From: Candidatus Thiosymbion sp.
GTDB lineage: Bacteria; Pseudomonadota; Gammaproteobacteria; Chromatiales; Chromatiaceae
Direction of reading: 5' to 3'
Assembly (NCBI GenBank): GCA_018435665.1
Contig: JAHDND010000013.1
Location: forward strand, 1 to 64,000
DNA: 64,000 nt
Part shown: positions 60,400-64,000 of the stretch, in pieces
How the letters are laid out: each line of letters begins with the position of its first letter
Numbering within the stretch: the first letter of the stretch is position 1
Notes under the pieces: generated by a model
Seen by the model: the letters and a program-made list of their open reading frames with translations, nothing else
Told to the model about the DNA's origin: nothing
The model's database searches: none
Translations under genes and position numbers: made by a program

Positions 60400-61248
60400 G
60401 TGCCTGAGATCCTGCTCCTGGACAACGGCTCCCGCCGCCCTCAGTCCACCCTGGCCTTGCGAGCCCTGGCCGAGCGTCTGGCCGGTCGCCTGGGGCAGGC
60501 CGTCCAGCCCGTCTCCCTGGCCCATTCCGATCAGGTACCCAGCGCGCGCCTCGACGGCCGGCCGGCCTTCATCCTGGAGCCCTGGTTGCGTGGCCGCCTG
60601 GACGCCGGGGCCCGGGACTTTCTGCTCCTGCCCCTCTTCTTCGGCCTCAGCGCCGCCCTCACCGAGGCCGTGCCGGCCCTGGTCGCCCAGCTTAGGGCGG
60701 AATGCGGCCCTTTCACCCTGACGCTGGCGCCACCGCTCTGCCCCCTGCCCCAAGGCGAACCCCGGCTGACGTCCATCCTCCTCGACCGCCTGGCCAGCGC
60801 GGCCCGGCCGATGGCTCAGCCCCCCCGGCGGGTCGTGATGGTCGACCATGGGTCCCCCAGCCCCAAGGTCAATGCCGCCCGCCGCTGGGTGGCCGCGGAC
60901 CTCAAGGCCCAACTGGCGGCCTCTCAGCCTCATGACATCCTCCTGGTTGAGGCGGCGATGGAACGTCGCCCTGGGGCCCAGTACGACTTCAACGGCGAAC
61001 TCCTCATCGAGGTCCTGCGCCGCTTGGGCCGGGAGGATGACCGCGACCCGGTGTTCGTCCTGCCCCTGTTTCTCTTCGCCGGCCGCCACGCCGGCCCCGG
61101 GGGCGACCTGGCCACGATCAGCGCCACCGTCCAGGCGGAATTCCCCAACCTGGACATCCATCTGGCGGGCCTGGTCGGGGACCATCCGGGGCTGATCGAC
61201 ATCCTCGTCTCACGCTACCGGGAGGCCAGCCGGGGGCAGGGCCTTTGA
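60400..61248 (+). CDS. CbiX-like sirohydrochlorin chelatase family protein
   Basis: The 282-residue product is built of two related halves. The first starts LLLDNGSRRPQSTLALRALAERL with FLLLPLFFGL. The second starts VVMVDHGSPSPKVNAARRWVA with VFVLPLFLFAGRHAG. This duplicated chelatase fold inserts cobalt or another metal into sirohydrochlorin in cobalamin, siroheme or related pathways. The first half has Asn where the usual metal-binding His of H-G-S would stand (DNGS rather than DHGS), so only the second half may be active. GTG 60400 is the start, in the absence of a better one. Confidence 0.82.
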   Translation: MPEILLLDNGSRRPQSTLALRALAERLAGRLGQAVQPVSLAHSDQVPSARLDGRPAFILEPWLRGRLDAGARDFLLLPLFFGLSAALTEAVPALVAQLRAECGPFTLTLAPPLCPLPQGEPRLTSILLDRLASAARPMAQPPRRVVMVDHGSPSPKVNAARRWVAADLKAQLAASQPHDILLVEAAMERRPGAQYDFNGELLIEVLRRLGREDDRDPVFVLPLFLFAGRHAGPGGDLATISATVQAEFPNLDIHLAGLVGDHPGLIDILVSRYREASRGQGL

Positions 61249-61293
61249 GTCCCCACCCGGTGGCTTCCCCCCCGCACCCACCAGCCCAGCGGA

Positions 61294-64000
61294 GTGAGCC
61301 ACACCATCGACCCCCCCTTTCCCGTCGATGAGGTCCTGGATGAGCTTCGCGCCGCCCTGCGTGTCGGCCATGCCCTCTTGCGGGCCCCCACCGGCTCCGG
61401 CAAGTCCACCCGCGTGCCCCTGGCCCTGCTCGCGGAGGACTGGCTGGCCGGCCAGCGCCTCCTGCTACTGGAGCCGCGCCGGGCGGCGGCCCGCCTCACC
61501 GCCGCCCGCATGGCGGACCTGCTGGGGGAGCCCCTGGGCGAGACGGTGGGTTACCAGGTGCGCTTCGAGCGGCGCATCGGCCCGCGCACCCGGATCGAGG
61601 TCCTGACCGAGGGGCTCCTCACCCGACGTCTCCAGTCCGACCCGTCCCTGGCGGGGGTTGGCGCCATCCTCTTCGACGAGTTCCACGAGCAGAACCTGGA
61701 GGCCGCCCTGGGCCTGGCCCTGACCCTGGACGTGGTCGCCGGCCTGCGCCCGGAGCTGCGCCTCCTGATCATGTCCGCGACCCTGGACGCCGCCCCGCTG
61801 CGGGAACTGCTGGGTGGCGCCCCCCTCATCCAGGCCACCGGCCGCGGCTACCCCGTCCAAATCCGCTACGCCGACCGCGACCCAGGCCCGGACTGGCTGC
61901 CGGCCATGGCCAGCACCATCCGCCAGGCCCTGGCCGAACAGCCGGGCGATGTCCTCGCCTTCCTCCCCGGCGCCCGGGAGATCGGGCAACTCGCCACACG
62001 CCTGGCCAGCGACCTGACCCGGGATGGACGGATGGCGCTGGCGGCCGGGGACCTGGCCCAGGAAATTCAGACGGCGCCGGTTGCCGGGAACCTGGCCCGG
62101 GACGACCAGGCGACGCCGGCGGCCAGTGACCGGGAACCGGCGGTCGCGATCCTACCCCTCCACGGCGCCCTGTCCCTGGCGGAACAGGAACGGGTCCTAC
62201 GGCGGCCACCGGCGCCCGAGACAGCCGCTGTGCGGGTCATCCTGGCGACGGACCTGGCCGAGACCAGTCTCACCATCCCCGGCATCGGCGCGGTGGTGGA
62301 CAGCGGCCTGACCCGCAAGCCCCGCTTCGCCCCCGCCTCCGGCCTGACCCGCCTGGTGACCCTGCCCATCCCCCTGGCCTCCGCCGACCAGCGGGCCGGG
62401 CGCGCCGGGCGGCTAGGACCGGGGGTCTGCTACCGACTCTGGACCCCAGCACGGGAGGTCGGCCGCCCCGCCCACCGCACCCCGGAAATCCTCCAGTCCG
62501 ACCTCGCCGGCCTGGCCCTGGAACTGGCCCTCTGGGGGGTGCGCGACCCGACGGACCTTGGCTGGCTCCAGCCCCCGCCGCGCCCGGCCTGGGAGCAGGC
62601 CATCGCCCTGCTCAAGCGCCTGGAGGCCCTGGACGCCGCGGGGCACATCACCCGCCTGGGACGCGCCATGACCGGCCTGCCGCTCCATCCCCGCCTCGCC
62701 GCCCTGCTGCTGGGGGCGCCGGCGCACCTGACCGGCACGGCCGTCGACCTCTGCGCCCTGCTCAGCGAGCGTGACCCCCACCTCCGCCGCCCCGGTGAAC
62801 CGGGGACGGCGGACCTGGAGACGCGACTCATCGCCCTGACGGCTTGGCGGACGCGGCGGGAGCCGGGCGGAACCTGCCACGACCACCCAGCTACTGACCA
62901 CTCCAGTGGTCCCGGGCCAGCCGCCCGGACTGCCGCCGATCGTTCTCTCCTCGCAAAGACCAGTCACCCCATCTCCGGTAAGAATGGCGGGCACCTCACC
63001 GCGACGGGAGGTGGCCACCTCACTGCGACGGGGGGCGGCCACCTCACCGCCACGGAAGGACGGGGTATCGGCCGGGCGCGACGGCCGGTCCCGGGTTATC
63101 CGAGTAATGAGGGGCCGGAATGGCACGACATGGACCCCCGCCGCCTGGCGGCCGTGGACCGTGCCGCCGCCCAACTGCATCGCCTGCTCAAGGGCCTGGC
63201 GGGCGAGCCCCGCCCAGGGATCGCCTCCGCCGGCGGCCTCCTCGCCCTCGCCTATCCCGATCGCATCGCCCAGCGGCGTGACGACCGGGAGGCTCGGTAC
63301 CGCCTGGCCCAGGGGACGGGGGCCGTCCTGCCCGCGGGCGATCCGCTAGCGGTGCAGCCCTACCTGGTCGTCGCCAGCCTCGACGGGTTGGGGCGCGAGG
63401 GCCGGATCCAGCTCGCCCTGCCCATCGCCCGCGACGAGATCCTGGCCCTGGCCGAGCACCAACTCCGGCACGAGCGCGTGCTGACCTGGGACGCGGCGCG
63501 GGAGGCCGCCAGCGCCCAGGAGGTCGTCCGCTTCGAGGCCCTCACCCTCAGCACCCGGCCGGTACCCCTCCAGGCCAGCGATCCCGTCCAGGAACTGCTG
63601 CTGGCGCGGATCAGCCGCGATCCCGCCCAAACCCTGCCCTGGGTTCCGGAGGTGCGTCAGCTCCAGGCCCGGGTCGAGCTGCTGCGCCGGCTGGAACCCA
63701 AGGCCGCCTGGCCGGACCTCTCCATGGAGCGACTGGTCGTGGATCCCGCCGCCTGGCTGGGCCCCTGGCTAGCGGGCAAACGCGCCCTCGGCGACTTGCG
63801 AGACCTGGACCTGGCGGCTATCCTCGCCGAACGCCTGGATTGGCCACAGCGCCAGCGCCTGGATCAGGAGGCCCCCACCCATCTGCTCACCCCCGCCGGC
63901 ACAAGGCGCCCCATCGATTATCTGGCCGGCGACAGCCCCCTCCTCGCCGTGCCGCTACAAGAGATGCTCGGCGCCCGCGAGACCCCCCGGATCGCCGGTG
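61294..64000 (+). CDS. hrpB: ATP-dependent helicase HrpB, 3' end beyond the window
   Basis: DEAH-box RNA/DNA helicase of the HrpB family, of uncertain cellular role. From GTG 61294 the frame is open to the right edge (about 902 codons). It has motif I RAPTGSGKSTRVPL, motif Ia LEPRRAAARLTAARM, and DEFHE in place of DEAH in motif II, as usual for HrpB. Motif III is MSATLD, then LATDLAETSLTIPGI and QRAGRAGRLGPG. Two unconserved inserts interrupt it: one at about 62020-62145 in the second RecA-like domain, and one at about 62870-63125 containing 24-bp tandem repeats. The reading frame stays intact through both. The conserved HrpB C-terminal region follows (PWLAGKRALGDLRDLDL). Confidence 0.93.
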   Translation, partial: MSHTIDPPFPVDEVLDELRAALRVGHALLRAPTGSGKSTRVPLALLAEDWLAGQRLLLLEPRRAAARLTAARMADLLGEPLGETVGYQVRFERRIGPRTRIEVLTEGLLTRRLQSDPSLAGVGAILFDEFHEQNLEAALGLALTLDVVAGLRPELRLLIMSATLDAAPLRELLGGAPLIQATGRGYPVQIRYADRDPGPDWLPAMASTIRQALAEQPGDVLAFLPGAREIGQLATRLASDLTRDGRMALAAGDLAQEIQTAPVAGNLARDDQATPAASDREPAVAILPLHGALSLAEQERVLRRPPAPETAAVRVILATDLAETSLTIPGIGAVVDSGLTRKPRFAPASGLTRLVTLPIPLASADQRAGRAGRLGPGVCYRLWTPAREVGRPAHRTPEILQSDLAGLALELALWGVRDPTDLGWLQPPPRPAWEQAIALLKRLEALDAAGHITRLGRAMTGLPLHPRLAALLLGAPAHLTGTAVDLCALLSERDPHLRRPGEPGTADLETRLIALTAWRTRREPGGTCHDHPATDHSSGPGPAARTAADRSLLAKTSHPISGKNGGHLTATGGGHLTATGGGHLTATEGRGIGRARRPVPGYPSNEGPEWHDMDPRRLAAVDRAAAQLHRLLKGLAGEPRPGIASAGGLLALAYPDRIAQRRDDREARYRLAQGTGAVLPAGDPLAVQPYLVVASLDGLGREGRIQLALPIARDEILALAEHQLRHERVLTWDAAREAASAQEVVRFEALTLSTRPVPLQASDPVQELLLARISRDPAQTLPWVPEVRQLQARVELLRRLEPKAAWPDLSMERLVVDPAAWLGPWLAGKRALGDLRDLDLAAILAERLDWPQRQRLDQEAPTHLLTPAGTRRPIDYLAGDSPLLAVPLQEMLGARETPRIAG
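62986..63057 (+). repeat. Three 24-bp tandem repeats in hrpB
   Basis: Units at 62986, 63010 and 63034 each encode a GGHLTATG-type octapeptide, differing by a few bases. They lie in an unconserved insert, keep the frame, and look like recent slippage expansion. Confidence 0.8.

Noticed and set aside
62986-63057. Possible CRISPR-like array
   Set aside because: The 24-bp units are directly adjacent without spacers, keep the hrpB frame and number only three.

Overview
The window reads as chromosomal DNA from a high-G+C (mostly 60-70%) gammaproteobacterium. Protein style (HSI-I-like type VI secretion genes, PotF-type ABC transporter, HrpB, CbiX-like chelatase) would fit a purple sulfur bacterium or relative (Chromatiaceae), but that placement is an inference. 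No rRNA, tRNA or CRISPR array was seen.

Positions 1-41.9 kb are one large, apparently complete type VI secretion system (T6SS) locus. A first + strand block (about 0.1-21.2 kb) holds tssA, tssB, tssC, hcp, tagJ, tssE, tssF, tssG and tssH (clpV). It is followed by a cargo/spike module: a 57-codon reading frame, a lower-G+C gene whose product has a caspase/CHAT-like His and Cys motif pair, a TPR-methyltransferase, vgrG, a DUF2169-pentapeptide fusion, a second pentapeptide protein, a DUF3540 protein and a DUF4150 PAAR-like tip. A middle section (21.4-31.4 kb) has an OmpA-type periplasmic protein, an FHA-TM-lytic transglycosylase fusion, a lipoprotein-type hydrolase, an autotransporter-like barrel protein, a Sel1 lipoprotein and the kinase PpkA. 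A second + block (31.7-41.9 kb) has tagH, tssJ, tssK, tssL (with OmpA domain), tssM, tagF and the phosphatase pppA. PpkA, PppA and two FHA proteins imply control by threonine phosphorylation. The left edge is the 5' end of an IS5-type transposase, and tssA next to it has lost or lacks a canonical start codon.

From 41.9 to 46.2 kb lies a compact minus-strand operon coding for a 2-phosphoglycerate kinase with ATP-cone-like repeats, a CHASE histidine kinase, a lone receiver protein and a histidine phosphatase. Then come small lipoproteins, an exported protein-L-isoaspartate methyltransferase and a membrane spermidine-synthase-like protein with an odd low-complexity insert. Next are a Tat-exported LD-carboxypeptidase, a polyamine ABC transporter operon (potF-potA-potB-potC), a coiled-coil OmpA protein, a CbiX-like chelatase and hrpB, which runs off the right edge.

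The non-gene signal that stands out is a degenerate dispersed repeat of about 26 bp (core TCAGTTTTCGG, preceded by a TATAGTCATCGCA-like part). I find nine copies, all between genes and several in convergent gaps, two pairs of them arranged as inverted repeats. Several conserved enzymes here also carry repeat-derived low-complexity insertions.
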